A stretch of DNA of 64,000 nucleotides from Chlorobaculum thiosulfatiphilum (GCF_006265165.1 NZ_VDCH01000002.1:62001-126000), one strand, 5' to 3'; positions 1 through 9,236 are shown, counted from the stretch's first letter. Made by a program: numbers and translations. The notes: a model not told the origin generated them from the sequence alone.

Positions 1-97
1 ATGTTCGCTCGAGGCATCGTCATCGTCTTGTCGTCCGGCATTCATCAGAACCGGCAGGCGAAAAAAGAGAGGGTTCCGCCCGCCACCTTCGTCAATA
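1..97. other. Left-edge stretch downstream of bchK
   Basis: No complete gene is visible. On the minus strand a frame opens at an ATG at about position 45 and runs off the left edge, with an acidic beginning (GRQDDDDASS). This could be the start of a further minus-strand gene. No ribosome binding site precedes it and it is too short to judge. Confidence 0.25.
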
Positions 98-1093
98 TCA
101 CATGTACTGTCTGCCAACCAGCGCGGCGGCAAACATCTGGTTGGTCAGGAACAGAATGTTGTTGACCACCTGAAACCGCAAAAAGGCGTTGTGCTCCTGC
201 ACCTCGCTCTTGCCGATGGCGTTGCCGAAGCCGTCATCGACGGCGTGCTGCACCAGGGTGATGCCCGATTTGGGGTCGCGGTAGATCGGAATCTGGATGA
301 TGATGTTGAGCACCAGACCGGCAACGATGAAGTACATCAGGGTCGTGAAGCCCCATGCCGAGGCGCGCCAGGCAAAGACGGCAAACACCAGGTCGATGAT
401 GATGAAGGCCACCAGAAAGGTGTTCTTCGCGCCGATCATCACCGTCAGGGACTTCATGCCCCCCTTCGCGTCACCCTCCTGGGACTTGAAGTCGTTCATG
501 ATGATGAGCGCCACGGCCATGAAGAAGTTCAGTCCGGCCAGCCAGAGCACCTCGGGGCGTATGTCGCTGAAGAGCGCGTTGGCCGAGAGGTAAGTGATGA
601 ATCCGTAGGAGAAGCCCACCGCCGGGCCGGAGAAGAAGATGTTCTTTTTGAGCTTGAAGGGCGGAGCGGAGTAGAGATAGCCGACGACGAGGCCCGCCAG
701 CAGCGAACCGACGAAAATCATGCCGCGCTGGCCGCCGATGCTCATGCCGATCCAGCTACTCAGCACGACGGAGATTACGAGCACGATGCTCCAGTTCCAG
801 ATCGCCTCTTTTTCGGAGAGCCTGCCGGACGGAATCGGGCGGGTCGGCTCGTTGACCCGGTCGAGTTCGAGATCGTAGTAGTCGTTCACCGACTGACTGA
901 AACCGGTGCCGAGCGGGCCGTAGAGAAAAAAGAGGGCGGCAAGCAGGAGGTAGTCGCGCACGGTCGGCTGCATGGCGCCGGAAGCCATGACGCCACCGGC
1001 GAGGCAGGGAAAAACGCTGATCCAGGTGACGGGGTCGAGCAGTTCGAGATGGGCTTTTACTTTATCGACAAAACCTTTGCGTGCAACTGACAT
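98..1093 (-). CDS. bchK: Bacteriochlorophyll c synthase (UbiA-family prenyltransferase)
   Basis: This integral membrane protein of the UbiA/chlorophyll synthase family joins a polyprenyl tail, farnesyl in green sulfur bacteria, to a bacteriochlorophyllide. At 331 residues it has the usual length. The first aspartate-rich motif is NDYYDLELDRVNEPTRPIPSG at about residues 70-90, and the second conserved loop is NDFKSQEGD at about 200-208. Several hydrophobic helices follow. Green sulfur bacteria have three related synthases: ChlG, BchG and BchK. The choice of BchK over the others rests on the neighbourhood (miaB and nifS upstream, as I recall around bchK of C. tepidum) and is an inference. The family assignment is firm. 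The gene stands alone, with about 350 untranslated bases upstream. Confidence 0.85.
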   Translation of the reverse strand: MSVARKGFVDKVKAHLELLDPVTWISVFPCLAGGVMASGAMQPTVRDYLLLAALFFLYGPLGTGFSQSVNDYYDLELDRVNEPTRPIPSGRLSEKEAIWNWSIVLVISVVLSSWIGMSIGGQRGMIFVGSLLAGLVVGYLYSAPPFKLKKNIFFSGPAVGFSYGFITYLSANALFSDIRPEVLWLAGLNFFMAVALIIMNDFKSQEGDAKGGMKSLTVMIGAKNTFLVAFIIIDLVFAVFAWRASAWGFTTLMYFIVAGLVLNIIIQIPIYRDPKSGITLVQHAVDDGFGNAIGKSEVQEHNAFLRFQVVNNILFLTNQMFAAALVGRQYM

Positions 1094-1443
1094 GATTGAT
1101 AGAAGAGGTGAAAACGGCGGGCTGCCGATTTAAAAATGATTGCGAGAGCCTCGGCGAGGGGTTACTCCGCACCATGAAGCGCCCGAATATGTTCCGTGAA
1201 TTTACGAATCCCGGCGAAATAATAACATCATATCGGGAACAATTATAAAGGAAGCATCTCCGGCGTGTTTCGCCAAGTCGAGATCATGAAGGAGACGTTG
1301 GCCGGGACGTTCCCTGAAGCGGCGCCAGAAGAATCGTCTTCGGTCTTTGTCCTTTGAGTCCCTTGAGTCCCTTTTGCAGGATGCCCCGTTGAATCGGAGG
1401 CACTCAGACCCGGCTTTATCCCGCAAGTGCGCTTGCCGACCGG
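1094..1443. other. 350-base intergenic region between miaB and bchK
   Basis: No open frame has coding character here. The region must hold the bchK promoter, nearest to 1094, and the end of the miaB transcript. The only distinct structure seen is the 9-base-period array at 1340-1376. No terminator hairpin with a T run was recognised. Confidence 0.6.
1340..1376. repeat. 9-base-period array, locus A
   Basis: Three clear consecutive 9-base units read gtcctttga, gtcccttga and gtccctttt (1349-1375), with a weaker unit before them. The array lies about 70 bases beyond the miaB stop codon. It belongs to the same family as the arrays near 22.2, 39.9, 45.8, 51.8, 52.5 and 53.2 kb. Confidence 0.75.
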
Positions 1444-2757
1444 CTACGACACCGCCTCGCCGGTGAGGGTGGCCGAGGTCGCGCCGGTGATCTTCACCAG
1501 AAGCGTGTCGCCCGCGTTGAACTCGCCCCGGCTGAAAACCACCGCGCGGTTGGTTTTCGTGCGGCCCATGAGTTGCAACGATGAGCGGCGGCTTTCGGCT
1601 TCGGCGAGCACCTCGACGGTTTTGCCGATCTCGCGCCGGTAAATTTCGCGCGACATGGCGTTCTGCAACTCGATGATCTCCTGGAGCCGCCGCTTCTTGA
1701 GCGCTTCGGGCACGTCGTCCGGCAGGTTCCGCGCCGCCCAGGTGCCGGGGCGCACCGAGTAGTGAAACATGAACGCCGTGTCGTAACCGACCGCCTCCAT
1801 GAGCGAAAGGGTCTCGCGGTGCTCCTCCTCCGTTTCGGTGCAGAAGCCGGCGATCAGGTCGGTGGTGATGGCGGCGTCCGGAATGTGGCGGCGGATCATG
1901 GCGATCCGGTCGAGATACTCCTCGCGCGTGTGGCCGCGCTTCATCAGGTCGAGCATCCGCGACGAGCCGGACTGCACGGGAAGGTGGATGTGGTTGCAGA
2001 GATTCGGACGCGCGGCGATGACTTTGACGAGCGCTTCGGAGATGTCCTTGGGGTGCGAGGTGGTGAAGCGGATGCGCATCGACGGCGCGGCCTGGCTCAC
2101 GCCGTCGAGCAGACCGGCGAAGTCGAGGCTCTTTTCGGCGTCGCGCCACGAGTTGACGTTCTGGCCGAGCAGCGTCACCTCGCGGAAGCCCGACGCGGCA
2201 AGCGCCGCGACCTCGGCCAGTACGCGCTCGTAACCGACGCTGCGCTCGCGCCCGCGCGTCACCGGCACCACGCAGAAGGCGCAGTAGTTGTTGCAGCCGC
2301 GCATCACCGGCAGGAACGCGCTGATCGAACCGGTTCTGACGGGATCGATGCCCGCGTAAGTTTCTTGCTGATCGTAATCGAGGCTGGCGAGACGCTTCTG
2401 TTCCCGCGAGTTTTCGATGATCCCGGCAAGCTCGCGATAGTTGTCCGGCCCAACGATGAAATCGACGAAGGGAAAATCGCTGAAGACCCGTTCGCGCTCG
2501 AACTGCGGCACACAGCCAAGCACACCGACCACCAGCTCCCGCTGCCGCCGCTTGCGCCCCTTGAGCTGCGTGAGGATGTTGCCGAGCCGCTCCTCGGCAT
2601 TCTCACGCACCGCGCAGGAGTTGAGCAGCACCACATCGGCGGAGGCTTCGTCGCCAGCCCGCACGAACCCGCCATCCGTCAAAATCGCCGTGACGATCTC
2701 CGAGTCCGCCAGGTTCATCTGGCAACCGAAGGTGTGGATGTAAAATGATGATGCCAT
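1444..2757 (-). CDS. miaB: tRNA-2-methylthio-N6-isopentenyladenosine synthase MiaB
   Basis: MiaB is a radical SAM methylthiotransferase that adds the 2-methylthio group to i6A37 in tRNAs reading codons that start with U. The N-terminal UPF0004 domain begins with the conserved FGCQMN (Cys12) and continues with SCAVRENAE, whose cysteine is a ligand of the auxiliary cluster. The radical SAM motif is CNNYCAFC (CxxxCxxC). The end of the protein, with [19 protein letters not shown], fits a TRAM RNA-binding domain. I chose the ATG at 2757, giving 437 residues, because homology begins at [12 protein letters not shown]. The frame is open for another 42 codons upstream, but those residues do not resemble the family and run through a palindromic repeat. 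Confidence 0.95.
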   Translation of the reverse strand: MASSFYIHTFGCQMNLADSEIVTAILTDGGFVRAGDEASADVVLLNSCAVRENAEERLGNILTQLKGRKRRQRELVVGVLGCVPQFERERVFSDFPFVDFIVGPDNYRELAGIIENSREQKRLASLDYDQQETYAGIDPVRTGSISAFLPVMRGCNNYCAFCVVPVTRGRERSVGYERVLAEVAALAASGFREVTLLGQNVNSWRDAEKSLDFAGLLDGVSQAAPSMRIRFTTSHPKDISEALVKVIAARPNLCNHIHLPVQSGSSRMLDLMKRGHTREEYLDRIAMIRRHIPDAAITTDLIAGFCTETEEEHRETLSLMEAVGYDTAFMFHYSVRPGTWAARNLPDDVPEALKKRRLQEIIELQNAMSREIYRREIGKTVEVLAEAESRRSSLQLMGRTKTNRAVVFSRGEFNAGDTLLVKITGATSATLTGEAVS

Positions 2758-2790
2758 GCTGCTTATCGGAATCGAACCCGCTCTGAGATG

Positions 2791-2806
2791 TTGGGCTAAA
2801 GCCCAA
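2791..2806. repeat. Short perfect palindrome upstream of miaB
   Basis: The bases ttgggctaaagcccaa form a 6-base stem with a 4-base loop. Similar TGGGCT...AGCCCA palindromes occur as dispersed repeats in many genomes. It lies about 35 bases upstream of the chosen miaB start, so it could also sit in the leader transcript. Confidence 0.5.
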
Positions 2807-2912
2807 TCTCTTTCTTTGTGATTTATGCGATTGATTGTTGCCGAAGCAATAATGCGATGACAAATCAAAACCTGCACACTCACTCAACCTCCCGGAACGG
2901 AGCGAGGCGCGA

Positions 2913-2950
2913 CCTCGTGAATCACCCGGCGAACCGGATTCATCACGAGG
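2913..2950. repeat. Imperfect inverted repeat downstream of nifU
   Basis: cctcgtgaatc is matched by gattcatcacgagg, with three extra bases in the right arm and a second small palindrome (ccggcgaaccgg) in the loop. It lies about 50 bases after the nifU stop. It could end the nifSU transcript, although no T run follows, or be a dispersed palindromic element. Confidence 0.5.
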
Positions 2951-3001
2951 CGAGCCCTGCCGCTTCCTTCCCTTGAACTGAAAACTCCCCGGCGGAGACC
3001 G

Positions 3002-3613
3002 TCAGGCGCCGAAGTGGAGGTGGACGTACTTCTGAAGTTCGGCTTCGGCATCCTCCTTGCACAACCCGCAGACCGTGCTGATCTTGGTGTGCTCCTGAAG
3101 CTCGTAGAAAGTACGTGCGCCTTCGAGCACAGCCTCCTCGATGTCGTGATCGGTCACATTCATGCACTGGCACACCGTACGGGCCTGCACCTTCTGGACG
3201 CGGTCGTTCATGCCGTTGCGAATGAAGTAGTCGTTGATCGCCGCCCGTAGCGCCTTGTCGCCCAGCACCGAGCAGTGAATCTTGTTCTCCGGCAAGCCGC
3301 CCAGCTCCTTGGCGACCTCTTTGGGCGAAATGTTGAACGCCTGGTCGAGCGTCATCCCCTTGACCATTTCGGACAGGATCGAGGTGCTGGCGATGGCGCT
3401 TGCGCAGCCGTAGGTCTTCCACTGGCAGTCGATGATCTTTTCGCTCTCCTTGTCAACCTTGATGGCCACCATCATCTGGTCGCCGCACTGGAGGTTGCCC
3501 TCCATGCCGACGCCGTCGAAAGCGCTGGTGTCGTTGCCCTGAAGAATATTTTTCGGACTCTCGAAATGCTCCTTGAGTTTTTCCGTATATGCCCATTCAC
3601 CTGATTGCAGCAT
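3002..3613 (-). CDS. nifU: NifU-like Fe-S cluster scaffold (IscU domain plus BFD-type [2Fe-2S] domain)
   Basis: This is a scaffold on which iron-sulfur clusters are assembled using sulfur from the upstream cysteine desulfurase. Residues 1-130 are an IscU domain with the three expected cysteines (in NLQCGD, YGCASA and HCSVLGD). Residues 145-195 form a BFD-like [2Fe-2S] domain with CQCMN and CGLC. The C-terminal Nfu domain of full-length NifU is absent: 203 residues against about 300 in Azotobacter. An ideal ribosome binding site, aaaggagg, precedes the ATG and lies inside the 3' end of nifS. The two genes overlap by 17 bases and are surely coupled. The pair could serve nitrogenase or general cluster assembly, since no nif structural gene is in view. 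Confidence 0.93.
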   Translation of the reverse strand: MLQSGEWAYTEKLKEHFESPKNILQGNDTSAFDGVGMEGNLQCGDQMMVAIKVDKESEKIIDCQWKTYGCASAIASTSILSEMVKGMTLDQAFNISPKEVAKELGGLPENKIHCSVLGDKALRAAINDYFIRNGMNDRVQKVQARTVCQCMNVTDHDIEEAVLEGARTFYELQEHTKISTVCGLCKEDAEAELQKYVHLHFGA

Positions 3614-4799
3614 GAGCGCCTCCTTTGATATAAGCTGTTGACATGTTTCTGATTCTTTCTATGATGCCCGGCAGGACATCGAGCAGGTATTCGACCTCAT
3701 CGAGGGTGGTCGTGCGGCCCATGCTGATGCGGATCGAGCCGTGCGCGCGCTCGGCATCGACGCCCGTGGCGAGCAGCACGTGCGACGGATCGAGCGAACC
3801 CGACGCGCAGGCCGAGCCGGTCGAGACCGCGATGCCGGCAAGATCGAGATAGAGCAAAATCGACTCGCCCTCCGCGCCGGGGAACGACACGTTGAGCGTG
3901 TTGGGCACCGAGTCGGTCGGGTGACCGTTGAACAGCGCATCGTCGATGCGCTCCTCAATCCCCTTGCGCAGCACCTCCTTCAGCCCCAGCAACCGCTCCG
4001 CCTCCGACTCCATCTCGGCCTTGCGCATATCGACCGCCATCGCCAGGCCCATGATGCCAAGGGTGTTCTCGGTGCCCGCCCGGCGGCCCCGCTCCTGGTG
4101 ACCGCCCCGAATGAAGGGGCAGTAGGGCGTTTTCTTGCGGACGTACAACGCCCCGATCCCTTTCGGGCCGTAAATCTTGTGACCGGAGATGGTCAGGAAA
4201 TCGACGCCTAGCTGGTTCACATCGACCGGCACCTTGCCGAACGCCTGCACGGCGTCGGTGTGCATCAGCGCTCCGTGCTCGTGAGCGAGCGCGCTGATCG
4301 CCGCGATGTCCTGAATCGTGCCAATCTCGTTGTTGGCCATCATGACCGAAACGAGGCCGACGCCTCCAGCCTTCAACTGCTCTTCGAGCTGCCGAATATC
4401 GACCTTGCCATAGCCATCCACGTCGAGATAGCTGACATCGACGCCGCGATGCACCAGGCACTGCGAAGTTTCGAGAATGCAGGGATGCTCGATGCGGCTG
4501 GTCACGATCTTCGGGCGCATACCGGGAAAACACTGCCCGGAACCACAGGCGAAGAGTGACAGCACGGTGTTATTGGCTTCCGAACCGCTGCCGGTAAAGA
4601 CGATCTCGCTCTCGTCGGCGCCCATGAAGGCCGCCACGCGGTGACGCGCATCCTCGACGTTGGCGCGGGCCTCGCGGCCAAACGCGTGCATACTCGAAGG
4701 ATTGCCAAACATCTCCATGGCCGCCACCAGCTCTTTCTTCACCTCGGGGTGAAGCGGCGTCGTGGCATTGTTATCGAAGTAAATCTGTCTTGATGGCAT
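3597..4799 (-). CDS. nifS: Cysteine desulfurase NifS/IscS family
   Basis: This PLP enzyme removes sulfur from L-cysteine and passes it as a persulfide to the NifU-like scaffold encoded next. It is a class V aminotransferase fold of 400 residues. YFDNNATTPLHPEV opens the protein, the PLP lysine lies in ISGHKIYGPKGIGALY, and the sulfur-carrying cysteine lies in STGSACASGS. The start is the ATG at 4799, where homology begins (MPSRQIYFDNNATT). A longer reading frame upstream adds 23 residues without family resemblance. It overlaps nifU by 17 bases, and a palindrome about 110 bases upstream may be an operator. Confidence 0.95.
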   Translation of the reverse strand: MPSRQIYFDNNATTPLHPEVKKELVAAMEMFGNPSSMHAFGREARANVEDARHRVAAFMGADESEIVFTGSGSEANNTVLSLFACGSGQCFPGMRPKIVTSRIEHPCILETSQCLVHRGVDVSYLDVDGYGKVDIRQLEEQLKAGGVGLVSVMMANNEIGTIQDIAAISALAHEHGALMHTDAVQAFGKVPVDVNQLGVDFLTISGHKIYGPKGIGALYVRKKTPYCPFIRGGHQERGRRAGTENTLGIMGLAMAVDMRKAEMESEAERLLGLKEVLRKGIEERIDDALFNGHPTDSVPNTLNVSFPGAEGESILLYLDLAGIAVSTGSACASGSLDPSHVLLATGVDAERAHGSIRISMGRTTTLDEVEYLLDVLPGIIERIRNMSTAYIKGGAHAAIR

Positions 4800-4907
4800 A
4801 ACTGGTTTCTGAATTTCGGTGAAATTTGCCGCAAGCAGGACAAATATAAGGTTATTACCGATGAACACCCATGCCGAAAGATAAGGTTCCCGGCATTAAA
4901 GATTTAG

Positions 4908-4920
4908 GACTAAAGTAGTC
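4908..4920. promoter_or_regulatory. Candidate Rrf2/IscR-type operator upstream of nifS
   Basis: gactaaagtagtc is a perfect 5-3-5 palindrome located 109 bases upstream of the nifS start. It has the GACT-N5-AGTC core remembered from IscR type 1 sites that control Fe-S assembly operons in E. coli. The flanks match that consensus poorly. No Rrf2-family regulator gene is in the window, so regulation is only inferred. Confidence 0.35.
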
Positions 4921-5038
4921 TTGTTTTATCTGGAAAGCAAACAGGAAAAGTGAAAACAGGAATTTCGAAGCACCGTGCTGGCGGCGGCAGAAACAGACAG
5001 AAACAGAGTCAAGAGCTGAATCCTTGCCGAAACCCGGC

Positions 5039-5467
5039 TCAGAAATGTCCGAAGAAAAGTAGAAGCATCAGGGCGAACAGGATGGCGACGACCGCCGCAA
5101 CCACGATCAGCCACCGGCGCGTCTTGCGTTTCGGCGCAGGCGCGGATTGACGCGGGTTTTCCAAAACCACCTGGGCTGGAGGCGGAATCGAAAAGTTCGA
5201 CGCGGCAATGCCCAGCTCATTGCGGCACGAATCGAGCAAAGCATCGTCTCCGACGCCGAGTTCCGCCGCGTATTTCTTCAGATAGGAGTGGACGTAGAGA
5301 GGAGGCAAAAAGGTGAAGTCACCCGCTTCGATTTTTTCGATGTGGGTGCTGCGAATCTTGATCAGGCGGGCGATTTCATCCACAGAGAGGGTTCTCTGAA
5401 CGCGAGCTTGCTTGAGCGCCCGGACAAGCCGCTCAAGGGAACTTCGGTCCAAAGTCTCGTCAGGCAT
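5039..5467 (-). CDS. RodZ-like helix-turn-helix membrane protein, short form
   Basis: Residues 10-75 form an Xre/RodZ-type helix-turn-helix, with SVDEIARLIKIRSTHIEKIE and then the LPPLYVHSYLKKYA region typical of the cytoskeletal protein RodZ. A basic patch (KRKTRR) precedes one transmembrane helix at about 120-140, after which the protein ends within three residues (GHF). Full RodZ proteins carry a periplasmic domain (DUF4115) after that helix, which is missing here. The protein probably sits in the inner membrane with its DNA-binding-like domain in the cytoplasm. A role in MreB-linked shape control is plausible from the family but not shown. Confidence 0.75.
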   Translation of the reverse strand: MPDETLDRSSLERLVRALKQARVQRTLSVDEIARLIKIRSTHIEKIEAGDFTFLPPLYVHSYLKKYAAELGVGDDALLDSCRNELGIAASNFSIPPPAQVVLENPRQSAPAPKRKTRRWLIVVAAVVAILFALMLLLFFGHF

Positions 5468-5649
5468 TGGAGAGGAGTGGTTTTTGTGATGAAAAAATCA
5501 TCGACGTAGTTTGCAATTTATAAAAAAATAACGTTTTGGCCCAAGCGTAATAATCGGGACTCCCCGCCTGGCATATCGCTTCAGCGCAAAAAGCCCGACA
5601 AATCACGCCACCGGAGTTACGGCGATTCGCCAGCCCGATGCCGAATCCG

Positions 5650-7713
5650 CTACTCAGCCCCGTATGAGCCGAGCCATAGCCAGGCCTGACTGCCGGGCGC
5701 ACCGGAATTCCGGGCGGCTTTTTTCAGAATCTCCGAACCGGATGAACCGGATTTGACAGCCTGCTTCATGAGCGTTTTCATGCCGGAAACCTCATGTTCC
5801 GATATTGGTTTGAAAGACAGAAACACCTGGTCGGCGGGATGAAACAGCTTGTAAATCGCGGCCTTCTGCGGACGAGTGGCGTCGAAAAACAGGATGCCGC
5901 CTTGCGGGGAGACGCCTGAATCGATGGACGCTTCGCCCTCTGAAACGAGCCAAGAAACCTGACGATCACGCCCGAGCATCGAATTCTGCCCAAGCAGATG
6001 GAACGGCTCCGCTTTGCGCGAAACGAAGATAAGGCGCCGGTACCCCTCCAGACGGCTGGCCATCGATTGCAGCAACGCGCCGGTCAGCCAGCGGCGATTT
6101 TCGTCATTGGCAAGCGCGGCCTCGGAGTTCGGGCCGGCGGAGACGAGGCGCTGCCGCAATGCGGCGAAGCGGGCCGTGACCTCTGCGCCCGAAACCTTCG
6201 CCCTGACAATCTGCATCTCCCGGCCGCTGACCAGCATCGAGGTCGAAAGCGAATCCCGGATCAAAAATCTCACCAGCGCCTCGCCGGGCCGGAGGCTCTT
6301 CTGGAGCGTGCGCAGGGTCAGCGGCTGTGGCTGCAACCGACCGGGAACCGAGCCGTCAACTTTGGCCGCCTCGGCTATCAGCGCTATCAGCCGCCCCTGC
6401 TTCTCCCTGATCGCCTTGTCGGCAATGGGCGCAAGCACGAAGCCCGTCCCGTCTTCGAGCATGGTGATCTTGCGCTGAAGCAATCCCGATATATCCCTGC
6501 TCTGTTCGATGATCTCGTTCTGCACGGCCTGGTGGCCCGCTGGCAACCGGAATCCGGAAATACCTGTCTGCATGAAGCGCTGCTGCTCCAGGTAACCGCC
6601 GAGAGCGGTGGCGTCGAAAAGCTCGGTGTACCGTCCCTGGGCAGCCAGAAGATCGCCGAGTTCTCCGGCGGCCTGGTGCTCCAGGGCGACGTATTCGGCG
6701 GCGGTAGCGGGAATGCCGTAGTGCTGGCAGGCGGTAAGCCCGAGCCGGTACGCCTCGATCCGTTCGGCGGGAGGCAGCTCGGAACACCGGCCAAGCATGA
6801 AAAGCGCCGCGACTTTGGCGAAGGGCATGTTCCGCTGCCCGAAATATTCAATGACGCTGCGATACGTATCGGGCTTGCGAACGATGATGTTGTTGGACTC
6901 GAACTGGAGGATCGCCACAAGCCGGGGATAACCGGCCTGCTGGGCGATGGCCAGCGCCCGGAAGAGCAGATAGCTCGCGTTCGGGCGCTGCGTTTCCATT
7001 TGCTGGAGGCTCCTCGAGGCAATGCGCAACGCCTTGATCTTCACCTCCGGCGAAGCCTCCATCTTCAACACCCGGCCAGAGATCACGGCGATCTTGCCCG
7101 CGAGATTATCGGGCGTGTCGAGACCGGCCACCTTGCCCGTCAGGGCGCAATCGAGAATGCCGGAGAGGCCCGACATGCTGACGGCCGCATCTTCGGAGGC
7201 CGCAAGCTCCTCGTAAATGCGTAACGCCTCGCCGACCTTTCCGGCCCTGAAAAGGAGACGCGCCCGGTCGAAACGCTGCCATGCGACGGGATTTTTCAGC
7301 GTTGCCATGACCAAAGCCGCCCGGCCGTACATGCCGAGTTCGGCGTACATCCGCCCGGTATCGAGCGCGACGGCGTTATGCAGCGAGTCGGGCAACTTGC
7401 CGCCGTCGTGCCGCCGGAGCGCATCCCAGGTGCGGAACGCGCCGGAGTAGCGCCCGGTCAGGAACTCGATCCGGCTCTTCCGGCTGAGCGCTTCAAGGGC
7501 CGCCCGGCTGACTCCATTCAGCGTATCGGCGGCGAGTGCGCGGTCGTAGCGATCGAGCGCTTCCTGATAGCGCTTCTGACTGCCCAGACGCGCGGCCTCC
7601 TGGTACAGGGCCAAGGTATCCGCGCCCGTCTCCGGCTGACGACACGAAGCAAGCGGTAGCGCGAGGCAGAGCGGCAGAAAGACGCGATGGCACAACAATC
7701 GAATAGATTTCAT
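5650..7713 (-). CDS. TPR lipoprotein with a degenerate CHAT-like C-terminal domain
   Basis: I do not recognise a named gene. The first 24 residues are a lipoprotein signal with lipobox LASC, so the 687-residue protein is probably anchored in the cell envelope. Residues about 25-450 are helical and repeat-like, with TPR-type segments (LYQEAARLGSQKRYQEALDR). From about 490, the pattern SLRPGEALVRFLI, then RRLIFVSRKAEPFHLL with His near 572, then ADQVFLSFKPI at about 627 follows the order of CHAT protease motifs. The position where CHAT proteases read LSACETG reads LSFKPI, so the catalytic cysteine is gone. The end (SQAWLWLGSYG) matches the last CHAT strand. I chose the ATG at 7713 because the signal peptide starts there. 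It diverges from the CNNM/CBS gene across a 191-base gap. Confidence 0.7.
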   Translation of the reverse strand: MKSIRLLCHRVFLPLCLALPLASCRQPETGADTLALYQEAARLGSQKRYQEALDRYDRALAADTLNGVSRAALEALSRKSRIEFLTGRYSGAFRTWDALRRHDGGKLPDSLHNAVALDTGRMYAELGMYGRAALVMATLKNPVAWQRFDRARLLFRAGKVGEALRIYEELAASEDAAVSMSGLSGILDCALTGKVAGLDTPDNLAGKIAVISGRVLKMEASPEVKIKALRIASRSLQQMETQRPNASYLLFRALAIAQQAGYPRLVAILQFESNNIIVRKPDTYRSVIEYFGQRNMPFAKVAALFMLGRCSELPPAERIEAYRLGLTACQHYGIPATAAEYVALEHQAAGELGDLLAAQGRYTELFDATALGGYLEQQRFMQTGISGFRLPAGHQAVQNEIIEQSRDISGLLQRKITMLEDGTGFVLAPIADKAIREKQGRLIALIAEAAKVDGSVPGRLQPQPLTLRTLQKSLRPGEALVRFLIRDSLSTSMLVSGREMQIVRAKVSGAEVTARFAALRQRLVSAGPNSEAALANDENRRWLTGALLQSMASRLEGYRRLIFVSRKAEPFHLLGQNSMLGRDRQVSWLVSEGEASIDSGVSPQGGILFFDATRPQKAAIYKLFHPADQVFLSFKPISEHEVSGMKTLMKQAVKSGSSGSEILKKAARNSGAPGSQAWLWLGSYGAE

Positions 7714-7904
7714 GGCTAACCCGAAGAGTGGTGATACAGTCTTTATGATGTTACGCAGAAATTCTCCGCCGGTCAAGCATCATCGCCCCGGCGGCGGCAA
7801 ATCGCGTCAATGAACGTTCAAACCGCCAGACCGGTTATGTGAAGGTATTGATGTATCTTGAGGCATATCGAGGCGACTATTGCCGGTTCACTGAATTGCA
7901 ACCT

Positions 7905-9236
7905 ATGAATCCCCAAAGCGCGGAAGCGCTCGTCATCCTGCTGTTGATTCTCCTTCAGGGACTCCTCTCTCTGGCGGAGTTTGCCATCATCTCTTCGAGT
8001 CCGTCGCGCCTGCGCGAGCTGCGGGACGCCGGTTATCCATCGGCCTCCGTCGCGATGAAACTTCAGGACAACGCCGCCCGGCTGCTCTCGTCCATAAAAG
8101 TGACCGACACACTCGTCGCTACGTTGACAGCCGTTCTGGGCGGACTTTTCTTTTCCGGGCCACTCGCCGCGACACTGAGCGCCACCACCCTTCCGGAAAG
8201 CTATCGCCTCCCCCTCGCGCTTGCGATCGTGATCGCCGCGCTCGCCTACCTGACGCACGTCGTCGGCAGGCTGCTTCCGAAAAAAATCGCCCTCCGCCAC
8301 CCCGAATCCATCGCGGTGAGAATCGCCGGATTCATCGACAAACTCTGCATCATCGCCACTCCGGCGGTATCTGTCGCCGACGTCTCAGCATCACTGATGC
8401 TCAAAGCGTTCGGCATCGAGGCGGGCGAAAAGCCGCAGGTCAGCGACGAGGATGTGATGCTCATGATCCGGCAGGGGGCGAAAAAAGGGGTCTTCGAGTC
8501 GGTCGAGTACGAGATGATTTCGCGGATTTTTCGCATGAGCGACAAGCGGGCCAGCTCCCTGATGACGCCGCGCGGCGAGATCGAGTGGCTCGACCTGGAC
8601 CGGCCCGACGAGGAGCTGGTAGCGCGAATCAGGGCCAGCGGGCGCTCGCGCTTTCCGGTGGCGAAGGGCGGACTCGATGAACTTCAGGGGGTGGTCAGGT
8701 CTCTCGACCTGGTCAACTTCAGCCTCACCTCGAAACGCAGCATTCGCGAGGCGATCCGGGCGTCGATGCAACCGCCGCTCTTCGTGCCCGAATCGGTGCC
8801 CGCCTTCCACGTGCTCGAACTCTTCAGGAAAAACCGCGCCCACCTGGCGCTGGTCATCGACGAGCACGGCTCGGTGCAGGGAGCGATTACGCTGACTGAC
8901 GTACTCGAAAGCATCGTCGGCGACGTGCCGGCGGACGACGTCGAGGGCGACCAGAAGCGCATCGTGCGCCGGAGCGAGCGCACCTGGCTGGTCGATGGCA
9001 TGTTGCCGGTCGATGAGTTCCTCGTGGCCTTCAACCTCGAAGCGGACAAATTCTTCGAGGAGGACGAGCCGCGATCCGACACGATGGGCGGCTTCATCAT
9101 GACCCGCCTCGGCGAAGTCCCCTCGGTCTCCGACGCCGTCCGCTGGAACGGCCTGGTCTTCAAGGTGATCAAAATGAACGGCAAGCGCGTCGGACGCATC
9201 TTGGTCGAGCAGGAAGTGGAACGCACGGGGAGATGA
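7905..9236 (+). CDS. CNNM/CorC-HlyC family membrane protein with CBS pair (hemolysin-related)
   Basis: Three parts are visible in 443 residues. A DUF21 (CNNM) membrane domain with about four helices occupies residues 5-180. A CBS pair follows at about 200-320 (MTPRGEIEWLDL, then FRKNRAHLALVIDEHGSVQGAITLTDVLESIVGD). A CorC_HlyC domain lies at about 350-440 (DTMGGFIMTRLGEVP). Members are thought to transport or sense Mg2+ and related cations. The old name hemolysin/TlyC is usually misleading. The start was set at MNPQSAEALV because the 22 upstream codons do not resemble the family. A hairpin terminator follows directly. Confidence 0.88.
   Translation: MNPQSAEALVILLLILLQGLLSLAEFAIISSSPSRLRELRDAGYPSASVAMKLQDNAARLLSSIKVTDTLVATLTAVLGGLFFSGPLAATLSATTLPESYRLPLALAIVIAALAYLTHVVGRLLPKKIALRHPESIAVRIAGFIDKLCIIATPAVSVADVSASLMLKAFGIEAGEKPQVSDEDVMLMIRQGAKKGVFESVEYEMISRIFRMSDKRASSLMTPRGEIEWLDLDRPDEELVARIRASGRSRFPVAKGGLDELQGVVRSLDLVNFSLTSKRSIREAIRASMQPPLFVPESVPAFHVLELFRKNRAHLALVIDEHGSVQGAITLTDVLESIVGDVPADDVEGDQKRIVRRSERTWLVDGMLPVDEFLVAFNLEADKFFEEDEPRSDTMGGFIMTRLGEVPSVSDAVRWNGLVFKVIKMNGKRVGRILVEQEVERTGR

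Noticed and set aside
191-1090. Open frame of 299 codons on the plus strand opposite bchK
   Set aside because: Mirror of a GC-rich coding strand; the protein is His/Asp-rich with no family features, while the minus frame is a clear membrane enzyme.
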